Positions 8,072 through 16,872 of a stretch of DNA of 64,000 nucleotides are shown piece after piece (the first letter of the stretch is position 1; each line of letters starts with the position of its first letter). The stretch is from Pseudotabrizicola sediminis (GTDB taxonomy: Bacteria > Pseudomonadota > Alphaproteobacteria > Rhodobacterales > Rhodobacteraceae). Location: the NCBI RefSeq assembly GCF_004745575.1, contig NZ_RPEM01000002.1, forward strand, positions 310,001-374,000, written 5' to 3'. The notes beneath the pieces were generated by a model, which saw only the letters and a program-made list of their open reading frames with translations, searched no databases and was not told where the DNA came from. The position numbers and the translations under genes were made by a program.

Positions 8072-8839
8072 ATGACCGAGCCTGACCACACTCCCCTGCC
8101 CAAACCCGTGGCGACTGCCCTGCAAGCCGCCCTGTCGCAGCCGCCGCAGCGGATCAAGGCGCTGGCGCTGCCGGGTGGCGGGCGGGTCTGGCTGAAGCGG
8201 GTCGAACAGGCCACAGGCCGGATGCGGCTGCAAAAGGGCAATGGCCTGTCGGCCTTTGTTGCCGAACGCGAGGCGTTGCGGCTCTTGCACGCCCGCGGCG
8301 TGCCGGTGGCGCAGGTGATGGCGGAAGGCCCCGATTACCTGCTGCTGCCCGATCTTGGCCCCACGCTGTCAACCCTGCTGAAAGACACGACCCATCCCAT
8401 GCCTGACCGCATCGCCGCCTTTGCCGCCGCAGGGGCCGCGCTGGCGGGTCTGCACCGCGCCGGGTTTTCGCATGGCCGGCCTGCCTTGCGTGACTTTTGC
8501 TGGCAGCGGGGCGAGCTGCGGTTGATCGACCTTGAACGATTTCGCAACCGCAGGCGCAGCCGGATGGTGCGGGCGCTGGATGTGGTGATCTTCACCCACA
8601 GCTGGTTCGCAAATGACCGGGGTATCGCCCCCGGCCCGGAACTCGATGCCGCGCTGAACGCCTACCGCGCCGCCGCCCCGGCCGGGCTGTGGCGCGCGGT
8701 GGCGCGGCTGGTGCGGCTGATGGCACCGCTTGGCGCTCTGGCGCGCGGCGTGGCCCGCATCAGCACCCCGTCAAAGGATGTGCAGGCGATACCGCCCACG
8801 CTGGCTTATCTGGCGCGGGTCACGCAAGCGCCGGGTTGA
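8072..8839 (+). CDS. LPS-kinase/RIO-like small kinase-fold protein
   Basis: The 255-residue cytoplasmic protein has the scaffold of eukaryotic-like small kinases of the WaaP/Kdo-kinase group: a Lys in an N-lobe strand (VWLKRV), a Glu-bearing helix (FVAEREALRLL), a hinge LLLPDLGP, a catalytic loop with LHRAGFSHGRP...RDF, and a metal-binding Asp in LIDLERF. In this group such proteins phosphorylate sugars of the LPS core; the true substrate here is unknown. A GTG three bases upstream (8069) could also be the start. Its last 20 bases overlap the convergent MFS gene. The lone position beside hemC gives no functional hint. Confidence 0.72.
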   Translation: MTEPDHTPLPKPVATALQAALSQPPQRIKALALPGGGRVWLKRVEQATGRMRLQKGNGLSAFVAEREALRLLHARGVPVAQVMAEGPDYLLLPDLGPTLSTLLKDTTHPMPDRIAAFAAAGAALAGLHRAGFSHGRPALRDFCWQRGELRLIDLERFRNRRRSRMVRALDVVIFTHSWFANDRGIAPGPELDAALNAYRAAAPAGLWRAVARLVRLMAPLGALARGVARISTPSKDVQAIPPTLAYLARVTQAPG

Positions 8840-10028
8840 TCCGCCCCCGGTCCGCCAGCCACAGCCCCAGTGCGCCAAGAATGGCGATGCCGCCGCCCAG
8901 GGCCGCCGTCAACGCATAGCCGCCAATGGCCAGCCCCGCGCTGAAGGCCAGCGCCGCGATCACATCGGCCACCAGCTTTTGCAGCGCCAGCATTGACGCC
9001 GCCGTGCCGGGCCGCCCCACCATCAGATCCTGATAATACGAGATCGGCAAAATCAGCATCGCCACCCCACCCAGACCCGCCGGCAGCGTCATGGCCCAGA
9101 TCCATGCCGACTCCGCCAGAAACGGCAGCGCGATCAGGTGGCTGACATACAGCACCGTGCCCCAGAAAATCAGCGTGGGCCGGGGTACATGCGCCAGATA
9201 GCGCGGCAAGAGCAGCATGAACGGCACCTCCCACCCCGCCACCAGACCCACATACAGCGCGGTATCCGCCGCCGTCCGCCCCGGCGTTTCGGAAAACACG
9301 AGTGCCGCAAGGATCATGTACAGCACACCCGAAGACGTCACCGCCCCAAGGCACAGCAGCCGCAGCGCCACCTCGGGCCGCGCCAGCTGCGCCAGCGCCG
9401 CACCCAGCCGCAGACCCGATGGCTGATCGGCCCAGCCGGTCTGCCCGTCACGCGGCCAATAGCCCCAGATCAGCGCCAGCAGTGCCAGACTGGCCAAGCC
9501 CCCGGTCGCATAGGTCAGCATCACATCGGCGCCCCAACCAAAGGCAAAGGTCCAGAACACCAGCATCAACAGGAATGTCACCGACATCGCCGCCCGCACG
9601 GTCGCCTGTATGCCCTCACGCTGATCGGGAAAGCCCTGGCTGGCCAGCCGGTTCAGCGCAAAGGCCTGACCAAAGATCGACGACGCAACCGGCAGCAAAA
9701 TCCCGTTGGTCAGCACAAAACTGACCGGCCCGGGCGCAAACACCATCAGTGCAGCACCCAGCGCCCCGATCAGCGCGGTGATCATCGCCAGTCGCCGCCG
9801 GTTCGCCTTTTGGTCCGACAGAATGCCCAACAGCACTGATGTCACCACCGCCACAACCGAGGCCAGCACCAGAACCAGCGCAAACGCCGCCTCGGGCAGG
9901 CCCAGAACCTCGATCCCGATCAGCGACTGATAGGGGTAAAGCGAGGCATTGATCAGCCCCATCAACCCGATCACCCCCGCCAGCATGCGAAACACCGGCG
10001 TGGCAAAAACCGTGTGAAGCGCTGTCAC
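8820..10028 (-). CDS. major facilitator superfamily transporter
   Basis: The product is a 402-residue polytopic inner-membrane protein with about twelve hydrophobic helices. The loop between TM2 and TM3 carries a motif related to MFS signature A (GILSDQKANRRR). The overall pattern resembles sugar-efflux (SetA-like) carriers, with a short central loop near residue 195 (WPRDGQTGWADQ) splitting two six-helix halves. The substrate is unknown. Its start overlaps the stop of the upstream flavoprotein gene by 4 bases, so the two are translationally coupled, which hints that it could move that enzyme's hydroxyacid substrate; this is inference. Confidence 0.85.
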   Translation of the reverse strand: MTALHTVFATPVFRMLAGVIGLMGLINASLYPYQSLIGIEVLGLPEAAFALVLVLASVVAVVTSVLLGILSDQKANRRRLAMITALIGALGAALMVFAPGPVSFVLTNGILLPVASSIFGQAFALNRLASQGFPDQREGIQATVRAAMSVTFLLMLVFWTFAFGWGADVMLTYATGGLASLALLALIWGYWPRDGQTGWADQPSGLRLGAALAQLARPEVALRLLCLGAVTSSGVLYMILAALVFSETPGRTAADTALYVGLVAGWEVPFMLLLPRYLAHVPRPTLIFWGTVLYVSHLIALPFLAESAWIWAMTLPAGLGGVAMLILPISYYQDLMVGRPGTAASMLALQKLVADVIAALAFSAGLAIGGYALTAALGGGIAILGALGLWLADRGRINPALA

Positions 10029-11452
10029 GATGCGTCGCTGTCCTTTGCCGGAATAACCTTGCCGGGGTTCATGACCCCCGCAGGGTCCAGCGCCGCCTTG
10101 ACCGCGCGCATCACATCCAGCGCCACGCCGTCCTTGCGCCGCGCCATGGATGGCCGCTTGGACAGGCCCACGCCATGCTCTGCCGAAAAACTGCCGCCCA
10201 AGGTCGCGACCACATCCTCGATCATAGTGATCACGCGGTCATAGGTGGCTTTCGATCCGTCCACCGGGAAGGCGGTGAAATGCAGGTTGCCATCGCCCAG
10301 ATGCGCCACCGTCATGGGTTCATGCGCCTGTTCCACTGCTTGCAGGCGCTTGTGGATCTCGGTCAGGAAATCCGCCGCCCGGTCCAGCGGCACCGCAATA
10401 TCGGTGTCCACGAAGGGGCGCCTGGCAAAGGTGATCTCGGCCGCCGCCTCGCGCCGCGCCCACATCGCGCCGCGCTGCGCCTCGGATTGCGCGACGATGG
10501 CATCCGTGATCAGCCCCTCGTCCATCAGACCCGCCACGGTGGTTTCCAGAAGGTCGGTCAGCGGCACCGACCCATCCTCCCGCGTCTCGCACAAGGCGGG
10601 CGAGGTCGCGCCCAGCTCGGTCAGGATCGTCACCTCGGGCACCTCGCCGAACGGCAAGCCCAGATCGGGCCGCACCTGTGCCAGACGGCGGGAATAGCTG
10701 GCGGGCATGAATTCAAACGCCTCGACCAGCCCGCCCGACGCCTCTTGCAGCCGGTTCAGCAGCACCGTCGCATCCGCCAGATTGCCCAGCGCCAGCGTGG
10801 CCGTGGCATGGGCGCGCGGGGCAGGGACCAGCTTCATCACCGCCGCAGTGATGATGCCCAGCGTGCCCTCGGCCCCGATGAACAGATCCCGCAAAGCATA
10901 GCCCGAGTTGTCCTTGTGCAGCGCCGACATCAGGTTCAGCACCCGCCCGTCGGCCAGCACCACCTCCAGCCCCAGACACAAGGACCGGGTCGAGCCATAG
11001 CGCAGCACGTTTGACCCGCCCGCATTGGTCGACAGCACCCCGCCGATCATCGCCGACCCGCGCGCGCCGAACCACAGCGGAAAATACAACCCCTGCGCCG
11101 CCGCCGCATCATGCAGGGCCGACAGGATCACCCCCGCCTCTACCGTGGCCGTGCGTGCGGCAGGGTTCAGATCGCGGATGCGGTTCATCCGCTCCAGGCT
11201 GATCATCAGCCCGCCTTTGGTATAAGTGCCCCCCACCAGCCCGGTATTGCCCGACACCGGCACCACCGGCACCCCATGCCGGGCGGCAAGCGTCACGCAA
11301 TCCGCGACCTGCGCGGTATCACCGGGCCGCACCACAGCAACAGGCTCTCCCGGATAGGCTCCGGTCCAGTCCCGCGCGTGGCGGTCCATATCACCGCCGG
11401 TCAGCACATGGGCGGGGCCAAGCAGCGTTGTCAGATCATCAATCAGGGTCAT
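10025..11452 (-). CDS. FAD-linked 2-hydroxyacid dehydrogenase (GlcD/D-lactate/D-2-hydroxyglutarate type)
   Basis: The 475-residue flavoprotein has an N-terminal FAD_binding_4 domain (PCMH fold: VVPVSGNTGLVGGTY near residue 77, and GGVLSTNAGGSNVLRYG near 140) and a C-terminal FAD-linked oxidase domain ending with the conserved HLGDGNLHF, SAEHGVG and DPAGVMNPGKV. Such enzymes oxidise D-lactate, D-2-hydroxyglutarate or glycolate to the 2-oxoacid, passing electrons to a flavoprotein or quinone. Which acid is used cannot be told. A GAGG precedes the ATG at 11452; the longer frame upstream is rejected. It overlaps the MFS gene by 4 bases. Confidence 0.9.
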   Translation of the reverse strand: MTLIDDLTTLLGPAHVLTGGDMDRHARDWTGAYPGEPVAVVRPGDTAQVADCVTLAARHGVPVVPVSGNTGLVGGTYTKGGLMISLERMNRIRDLNPAARTATVEAGVILSALHDAAAAQGLYFPLWFGARGSAMIGGVLSTNAGGSNVLRYGSTRSLCLGLEVVLADGRVLNLMSALHKDNSGYALRDLFIGAEGTLGIITAAVMKLVPAPRAHATATLALGNLADATVLLNRLQEASGGLVEAFEFMPASYSRRLAQVRPDLGLPFGEVPEVTILTELGATSPALCETREDGSVPLTDLLETTVAGLMDEGLITDAIVAQSEAQRGAMWARREAAAEITFARRPFVDTDIAVPLDRAADFLTEIHKRLQAVEQAHEPMTVAHLGDGNLHFTAFPVDGSKATYDRVITMIEDVVATLGGSFSAEHGVGLSKRPSMARRKDGVALDVMRAVKAALDPAGVMNPGKVIPAKDSDAS

Positions 11453-11569
11453 GGGACGGTCCTCACCCGGGCCGTCGGGGCCGGGGGCCGCATATCCTTG
11501 ACCGGTCCCGACACGCGCATCAAGCCCTTGCGCGGAATTTTCATGCCTCGCGCTGCGGAAGGTGGGGAA

Positions 11570-11600
11570 GCCTGCGGCGCGAGGTTTTGGCAAGCAGCAA
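11570..11600 (+). repeat. intergenic motif GCCTSCGGCG...TTTGGCAAGCAGCAA, copy 1
   Basis: This sits just beyond the 3' end of tesA. It matches the reverse complement of 34798-34828 over about 31 bases with roughly five differences, including the identical stretch TTTGGCAAGCAGCAATC. It does not overlap a likely gene and resembles the degenerate end-of-gene motif common in Rhodobacteraceae. The remaining bases between tesA and the flavoprotein start show nothing else. Confidence 0.6.
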
Positions 11601-11609
11601 TCGGCAGGG

Positions 11610-12299
11610 TCAGTCGAGGTGATCCACCAGTGTCAGGATCTGCGGGCCAAGGCTTTCGACCGCGCGCTTCACGCCTGCCGCATTGGGGTGGATGCCATCC
11701 GCCTGCATGAATTCCGAAATCTGGCCGGGGTCGGTCGCATCGGGGTCGATCAACCCGAAATAGCTGCCGATGTGCTGCGCGCCGTATTGCGCTGCCAGCT
11801 CGGGATACAGCTGGTCAAAGGCCTCTTTGTAGGCCGGGCCAAAGTTGCCCGGCGCCTCCATCCCGATCAGCAGCACCGGCAGTTGGCGCACCTGCGCCTC
11901 GGTCAGGATGCCTTCGATATTCGCGCGGGTGACAGACGGCTGCAGCCCGCGCAGCAGGTCATTGCCGCCAAGGGTCACAATCATGGCATCGACCTCGGGC
12001 GTCAGGCTCCATGCCAGCCGCGACAACCCCCCGGCGCTGGTATCGCCCGACACCCCCCCGTTCAATACGGTCACATCCGCGCCCTGTTCGGCCAGCCACA
12101 GGTTCAGCTGCGGCACCAGACCCTCGCCATCGGGCAATCCGTAGCCTGCCGTCAGGCTGTCCCCCAGCGCGAAAATGGTTACGGGTTCGGCATAGGCTGC
12201 CCCTGCGACGGAAAACGGCAGGGCTAACGTAAACGTCAGGTTGCGGATGCAGCATTTTGCGCCATATGCAACAGGGGACAGAATAAAGGAAAACACCAT
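11610..12299 (-). CDS. tesA: SGNH-family arylesterase / thioesterase I (TesA-like), exported
   Basis: The protein is a periplasmic GDSL hydrolase. After a signal peptide ending AYA|EP it shows block I GDSLTAGYG (Ser nucleophile), block II Gly in NGGVSGDT, block III GGND and block V DGIHPN (Asp-His). These enzymes cleave short acyl esters and thioesters. The only canonical starts in frame are ATG 12299 and GTG 12296, which give an unusually long n-region (37-residue signal) and no Shine-Dalgarno sequence; this ATG overlaps the start codon of the divergent ABC gene. The tesA-versus-ABC arrangement matches tesA/ybbAP in E. coli. Confidence 0.9.
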   Translation of the reverse strand: MVFSFILSPVAYGAKCCIRNLTFTLALPFSVAGAAYAEPVTIFALGDSLTAGYGLPDGEGLVPQLNLWLAEQGADVTVLNGGVSGDTSAGGLSRLAWSLTPEVDAMIVTLGGNDLLRGLQPSVTRANIEGILTEAQVRQLPVLLIGMEAPGNFGPAYKEAFDQLYPELAAQYGAQHIGSYFGLIDPDATDPGQISEFMQADGIHPNAAGVKRAVESLGPQILTLVDHLD

Positions 12300-12996
12300 G
12301 GGTCAGACCGTTCTGGCATTGAAGGATGCGACGCTGACACTGGCAGGCAATGCCGGGCCGGTCGAGATTCTGAAAGGGATCACGCTCGGCGTCGCACAAG
12401 GCGAAACGCTGGGGCTGATCGGTCCGTCCGGGTCTGGCAAATCGTCTCTCCTCATGCTGATGGGCGGGCTGGAGCGCGCCACATCGGGGTCGGTACTGGC
12501 GCTGGGGTCGGATCTGACCGCCCTGGACGAAGATGCCCTCGCGCGCTTTCGCAGAGGCAATATGGGGGTTGTGTTCCAATCTTTCCACCTGATCCCGACA
12601 ATGACCGCGCTGGAGAACGTCGCCGTGCCGCTGGAACTGGCCGGTGTGGCCGATGCCTTTGCGCGGGCGGAGGCCGAATTGCAGTCGGTGGGCCTGGGCT
12701 CGCGGATGGACCATTACCCGACGCAACTGTCGGGGGGCGAACAGCAGCGCGTGGCCCTTGCCCGCGCCGCCGCCCCGCGCCCGGCGATCCTGCTGGCGGA
12801 TGAACCCACCGGCAATCTGGATGGCGTCAACGGGGCCGCGATCATGGACATGCTGTTCGGGTTGCGCGACCGCCACGGGGCCACGCTGGTGCTGGTCACC
12901 CACGCGCCAGAGCTTGCCGCGCGTTGTGACCGCGTGGTGCGGCTGGCCGATGGCCGGATCGTGGGCGAAGACCGGATGAAGGCAGCGGCGGAATGA
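12298..12996 (+). CDS. ybbA: ABC transporter ATP-binding protein (YbbA/LolD-like)
   Basis: The 232-residue ATPase of the MacB/LolD class has Walker A GPSGSGKSS (near residue 42), a Q-loop in VVFQSFHL, the signature LSGGEQQR, Walker B ILLADEP with the catalytic Glu, a D-loop and a switch His in LVTHAPE. It should power the FtsX-like permease encoded next, with which it overlaps by 4 bases. AAGGA seven bases upstream fixes the ATG at 12298. Orthologues beside tesA are often annotated as lipoprotein- or lysophospholipid-related mechanotransmission systems, but the cargo is not established. Confidence 0.93.
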   Translation: MGQTVLALKDATLTLAGNAGPVEILKGITLGVAQGETLGLIGPSGSGKSSLLMLMGGLERATSGSVLALGSDLTALDEDALARFRRGNMGVVFQSFHLIPTMTALENVAVPLELAGVADAFARAEAELQSVGLGSRMDHYPTQLSGGEQQRVALARAAAPRPAILLADEPTGNLDGVNGAAIMDMLFGLRDRHGATLVLVTHAPELAARCDRVVRLADGRIVGEDRMKAAAE

Positions 12997-15521
12997 CGGG
13001 CGTGACCGGCTGGCCATTGGCATGGCGTCTGGCCCGGCGCGAATTGCGCGGGGGCCTTCGCGGTTTCCGCATTTTCCTGGCTTGCCTCGCGCTGGGGGTC
13101 ATGGCCATCGCCTCGGTCGGCATGGTCCGCGCCGCGATAGAAGCCGGTCTGCGCGATCAGGGCGCGGTGCTCTTGGGCGGCGATGCGCAGATGGAATTCA
13201 CCTACCGCTTCGCGGATGAGGCCGAGCGCACCTATATGGACAGCATCGCCACCAAAGTGTCTGAGGTGGTCGATTTCAACTCGATGGCCGTGCGCGGCGA
13301 CGATACCGCGCTGACGCAGATCAAGGCGGTTGATGCAGCCTATCCCCTGCTGGGCGAAGTGGTGCTCGACCCCGAAATGCCGCTGGCCGACGCCTTTGTG
13401 CCGCAAGATGGCCTGCCCGGCGCGGTGATGGACCGGGTGCTGGTCGACCGTCTTGGCCTGACCGTGGGCGATACCTTCCGCCTTGGCGTGCAGGACTTCC
13501 GGCTTGGTGCCGTCTTGGTCCGTGAACCCGATTCTGCCACGCAAGGCTTTACCCTTGGCCCGCGCACCATGGTGCTGACCGCGGATCTTGCGCAATCGGG
13601 GCTGATCGGGCCGGGGTCGCTCTATGAAACCGAATACCGCCTGCTGCTGCCTGCGGGCAGCGATCTGCAGGCGCTGGAAGACCGGACCGAGGCGCTTTAC
13701 CGCGACAATGGCGTGCGCTGGCAGGACAGTCGCCGTGCCACACCGGGGGTGGAGCGGTTTGTCGAACGCATGGGGTCGTTCCTCATTCTGGTCGGCCTTG
13801 CCGGGCTTGCCGTGGGCGGCGTCGGCGTGTCATCGGCAGTGCGCGCCTATCTCGATGGCAAGGTGTCCACCATCGCCACGCTCAAGACGCTGGGGGCCGA
13901 AGGCGGGATGATCTTCCGTATCTATCTCATGCAGATCGCCGTGCTGGCCGGGGTTGGCGTGGCCATCGGTCTGGTGCTGGGGGTGGCGATTCCGATGCTG
14001 CTGGCCCCGATCATTTCGGCGTCCTTGCCATTGCCGGTGATTTTCCGCCCCTATCCGATGCCGCTGCTTGAGGCCGCGTTCTACGGGCTGACCACGGCGC
14101 TGCTGTTCACGCTCTGGCCGCTGGCGCGCACGCAAAGCGTGCGGGCAGCGGCGCTCTATCGTGGGGCCGGGCGGGGGGGCTGGGCCGGCTGGCCTGCGGC
14201 CATCGCCGTGGCGGCGCTGCTGGCGCTGCTGATCGGCGGCGCGGTGTTGTTTTCCGGGGTGCCCGCTCTGGCACTCGGCTCTGCCGCCGGGATCGCCGGG
14301 GCACTGGCGGTGCTGGCGGGTGCGGCGTGGCTGTTGCGCCGCGCGGCCAATGGCCTTGCACGGTCGGTGCTGGCGCGGGGCCGGGTGGCGCTGCGGCTGG
14401 CGCTGGCTGCCATCGGTGGGCCACGGGCCGAAGCCACCAGCGTCGTGCTGTCGCTGGGTCTTGGCCTGTCGGTTCTGGCCGCCGTCGGCCAGATCGAGGC
14501 CAACCTGCGCCTTGCCATCGCGCAGGACCTGCCCGAGCGCGCACCCTCCTACTTCTTCGTCGACATCCAGCCCGACCAGATTGATGCCTTCCTGACCCGT
14601 GTGACCGATGACCCCGCCGTCAGCAGGGTGGAAAGCGCGCCGATGCTGCGCGGCGTGGTCACCCAGATCAACGGCCGCCCCGCGCGCGAGGTGGCAGGCG
14701 AGCATTGGGTGGTGCGCGGTGACCGCGGCGTGACCTATTCCGCAACGCCGTCGGAAACCACCACCATCACCGCTGGCGAATGGTGGCCCGCCGATTACAC
14801 CGGCGCGCCACAAGTCAGCTTTTCCGCCGAATCCGCCGCCGAGATCGGGCTGAAACTCGGCGACACCATCACCACCAACATTCTGGGCCGCGACATCACC
14901 GCCACCATCACCAGCTTTCGCGACGTTGATTTCTCGACCGGCGGCATGGGCTTTGTGATGACGCTGAACCCCGCCGCCCTTGCCGGTGCCCCGCACACCC
15001 ACATCGCCACGGTCTATGCCGAACCGGAGGCCGAGGCCGCGATCCTGCGCGATGTGTCGCGCGCCTATCCCAACATCACCGCTGTCCGCGTCAAGGATGC
15101 CATCGACCGCGTGACCGAGGCACTGGGGGCCATCGCCACCGCCACCGCCTGGGCGGCAGCCGCCACGCTGCTGACCGGCTTTGTGGTGCTGATCGGGGCC
15201 GCCGCCGCAGGCGAACGCGCGCGGGTCTATGAGGCAGCGGTGCTGAAAACCCTTGGCGCCACACGGGGCCGCATTCTGGCCAGCTTTGCCTTGCGCTCGG
15301 CCCTGATGGGTGCCGCCGCCGGGCTGGTTGCCATCGTGGCGGGCGGGCTGGCAGGCTGGGCGGTGATGGTGTTCGTGATGGACAGCCCCTACCGGTTTGA
15401 ACCGGTGTCTGCCCTGGCCATCGTGGCGGGCGGGGTGGTGGCTACCCTTGGCGCCGGGCTTGCCTTCGCGCTGCGCCCGCTTGCCGCCCGCCCGGCGCAG
15501 GTGCTGCGGTCGGCAGATTGA
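12993..15521 (+). CDS. ybbP: FtsX-like ABC transporter permease (YbbP-like)
   Basis: This is an 842-residue membrane protein. A membrane helix near residues 15-35 is followed by a large periplasmic domain (about 40-250), a first FtsX core of several helices (about 255-400), a further helical region, a second periplasmic domain (about 500-680), and a second FtsX core at the C-terminus (about 705-842). This doubled FtsX layout is that of YbbP. It forms a type VII-like transporter with the ATPase upstream. The N-terminus starts at an ATG overlapping the ybbA stop. A hairpin with a T-run follows 20 bp after the stop. Confidence 0.92.
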   Translation: MTGVTGWPLAWRLARRELRGGLRGFRIFLACLALGVMAIASVGMVRAAIEAGLRDQGAVLLGGDAQMEFTYRFADEAERTYMDSIATKVSEVVDFNSMAVRGDDTALTQIKAVDAAYPLLGEVVLDPEMPLADAFVPQDGLPGAVMDRVLVDRLGLTVGDTFRLGVQDFRLGAVLVREPDSATQGFTLGPRTMVLTADLAQSGLIGPGSLYETEYRLLLPAGSDLQALEDRTEALYRDNGVRWQDSRRATPGVERFVERMGSFLILVGLAGLAVGGVGVSSAVRAYLDGKVSTIATLKTLGAEGGMIFRIYLMQIAVLAGVGVAIGLVLGVAIPMLLAPIISASLPLPVIFRPYPMPLLEAAFYGLTTALLFTLWPLARTQSVRAAALYRGAGRGGWAGWPAAIAVAALLALLIGGAVLFSGVPALALGSAAGIAGALAVLAGAAWLLRRAANGLARSVLARGRVALRLALAAIGGPRAEATSVVLSLGLGLSVLAAVGQIEANLRLAIAQDLPERAPSYFFVDIQPDQIDAFLTRVTDDPAVSRVESAPMLRGVVTQINGRPAREVAGEHWVVRGDRGVTYSATPSETTTITAGEWWPADYTGAPQVSFSAESAAEIGLKLGDTITTNILGRDITATITSFRDVDFSTGGMGFVMTLNPAALAGAPHTHIATVYAEPEAEAAILRDVSRAYPNITAVRVKDAIDRVTEALGAIATATAWAAAATLLTGFVVLIGAAAAGERARVYEAAVLKTLGATRGRILASFALRSALMGAAAGLVAIVAGGLAGWAVMVFVMDSPYRFEPVSALAIVAGGVVATLGAGLAFALRPLAARPAQVLRSAD

Positions 15522-15541
15522 AGCAGGTTTAAGATAATTGA

Positions 15542-15568
15542 GCGCGCTGTCGCGCGCGTTCTTTTTCT
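15542..15568 (+). terminator. rho-independent terminator after ybbP
   Basis: A GCGCGC stem (15542-15547 with 15552-15557, loop TGTC) is followed by the T-rich run TTCTTTTTCT. It lies 20 bp after the ybbP stop in a 125 bp convergent spacer. Confidence 0.65.
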
Positions 15569-15599
15569 CTCGCCTCTGTGGCTGCGCCACAACCGGCTC

Positions 15600-15636
15600 G
15601 GAGGTGCCTCCGGCGGGGATTTTTCAGAACAGATGA
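15600..15636 (+). repeat. intergenic motif GGAGGTGCCTCCGGCGGGGAT, variant copy
   Basis: A short palindrome (GGAGG TG CCTCC) is followed by CGGCGGGGATTTTT and then CAGATGAAAG. It belongs to the same motif family as 11570-11600 and 34798-34828 (CCTCCGGCGGG then AT-rich). It lies directly after the HAD gene's 3' end and may serve as its transcript end when read on the minus strand. Confidence 0.5.
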
Positions 15637-15646
15637 AAGCCAGAGG

Positions 15647-16312
15647 TCAGCGCAGGCCGATCAGGCGGGGCAGGTCGGCCATGTCGAAAAACGGCTCTGC
15701 CCCCACCGCGCTCAGCCTCTCTGCCGGGGTGTGGGCGGCATAGCCCATGCAGCGCATGCCGGCGGCCTGCGCGGCCCGTGCCCCGGTGGGGCTGTCCTCG
15801 ATCACCACACAATCGGCGGGGGGCACGCCGAGCGCGCGGGCGGCATGCAGGTACAGATCCGGCGCGGGCTTGGGTGCACCAAGGGTCTGGCCGGAGTAAA
15901 GATGGCCCCCAAAGCGCGCGATCAGGCCGGGGTGCTGGCCCAGCGTGATCTGCATCTTTTCATCTGACCCGTTCGACCCCATGGCAAAGGGAATGCCCGC
16001 CGCCTCCAGCGCATCGAGCACCGGCAGGATGCCGGGGATCAGTGGCGTGCCCCCTGCAAGATGCGCATAAAGCCGCTGATAAAAATCATCGACCCAGGTG
16101 TCGGGCAGTGCCGCACCCGCCGCCCGGGCGCGGTTGGCCACATCGGCCATCGTGCCGCCGATGAAATCGCGCGCGATCACCTCCACCGTCAGGTGCAACC
16201 CGTGGGCGGCGAATTCGCCCACCAGCAGATCAAAGGTCATGCCCTCGCTGTCGACCACCACCCCGTCACAGTCGAAGATCACGGCTTTGGCGGGCATGAT
16301 TGTGGCGGTCAT
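15647..16312 (-). CDS. HAD-superfamily hydrolase, beta-phosphoglucomutase-like
   Basis: The 221-residue protein of HAD subfamily IA has motif I FDCDGVVVDSE (Asp nucleophile near residue 14), a four-helix cap with the GGT motif, motif II as MGSNGSD, motif III Lys in GAPKPAPD, and motif IV VIEDSPTGARAA. That combination is typical of beta-phosphoglucomutase and sugar-phosphate phosphatases such as YniC/GS1-like enzymes; the substrate is unknown. It overlaps rsmD by 4 bases and is the last gene of a three-gene minus-strand operon (FAD reductase, rsmD, HAD). Confidence 0.88.
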   Translation of the reverse strand: MTATIMPAKAVIFDCDGVVVDSEGMTFDLLVGEFAAHGLHLTVEVIARDFIGGTMADVANRARAAGAALPDTWVDDFYQRLYAHLAGGTPLIPGILPVLDALEAAGIPFAMGSNGSDEKMQITLGQHPGLIARFGGHLYSGQTLGAPKPAPDLYLHAARALGVPPADCVVIEDSPTGARAAQAAGMRCMGYAAHTPAERLSAVGAEPFFDMADLPRLIGLR

Positions 16313-16872
16313 CCGGGCATCCTGAGCAAGGTCACATGGGTATCGCCATAGCGGCGCTGGTCAATAAGGTCCAGCCCGGCGGGGGGCAGCGGGGCCGTGC
16401 CTTCCTCCCAGACGATCACCGCAGCGGGGGCAAGCCAGCCGCCCGCAACGCAGGCGGCAATGGCTTTTTCGCCCAAACCCTTGCCGTAGGGCGGATCAAG
16501 GAACACCAGATCATACCCCGTGCCGCGGTTTTCCCCCGGCTGGGTGGCATCGCGCCGCCGGACCTCGGTTTCACCCTCTGCCCGCATCAGCGCGATGTTG
16601 CGGGTCAGCAGGGCCAGCGCCACCTTGCCCTGTTCGACAAATGTGGCCGAGGTCGCCCCACGCGACAGTGCCTCCAGACCCAGCGCGCCGGTGCCGGCGA
16701 ACAGGTCGAGCACGCGCGCCCCCTGCACCAGATTGCCATGCCCGCCATTGATCAGCAGGTTGAAGATCGACTCGCGCACCCGGTCTGATGTCGGGCGCAG
16801 CTGTGCCTGTGCATCGCCTGCCCCCACGGGGGCCAGATGCAAGCCCCGGGACCGCCCGCCGATGATCCTCAT
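16309..16872 (-). CDS. rsmD: 16S rRNA (guanine966-N2)-methyltransferase
   Basis: RsmD methylates G966 of 16S rRNA in assembled 30S precursors. The 187-residue protein opens with MRIIGGRSRGL, has the conserved RPTSDRVRESIFNLL, the SAM motif LDLFAGTGALGLEALSRGA, and the catalytic tetrapeptide DPPY in LVFLDPPYGKGL. Length and motifs are complete. It overlaps both neighbours by 4 bases, so it is coupled to the FAD-reductase gene upstream and the HAD gene downstream. Confidence 0.95.
   Translation of the reverse strand: MRIIGGRSRGLHLAPVGAGDAQAQLRPTSDRVRESIFNLLINGGHGNLVQGARVLDLFAGTGALGLEALSRGATSATFVEQGKVALALLTRNIALMRAEGETEVRRRDATQPGENRGTGYDLVFLDPPYGKGLGEKAIAACVAGGWLAPAAVIVWEEGTAPLPPAGLDLIDQRRYGDTHVTLLRMPG

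Noticed and set aside
13830-15590. A 586-codon minus-strand frame opposite ybbP
   Set aside because: High GC gives long antisense frames; it has a low-complexity Gly/Gln/His-rich product and lies over a well-recognised permease.
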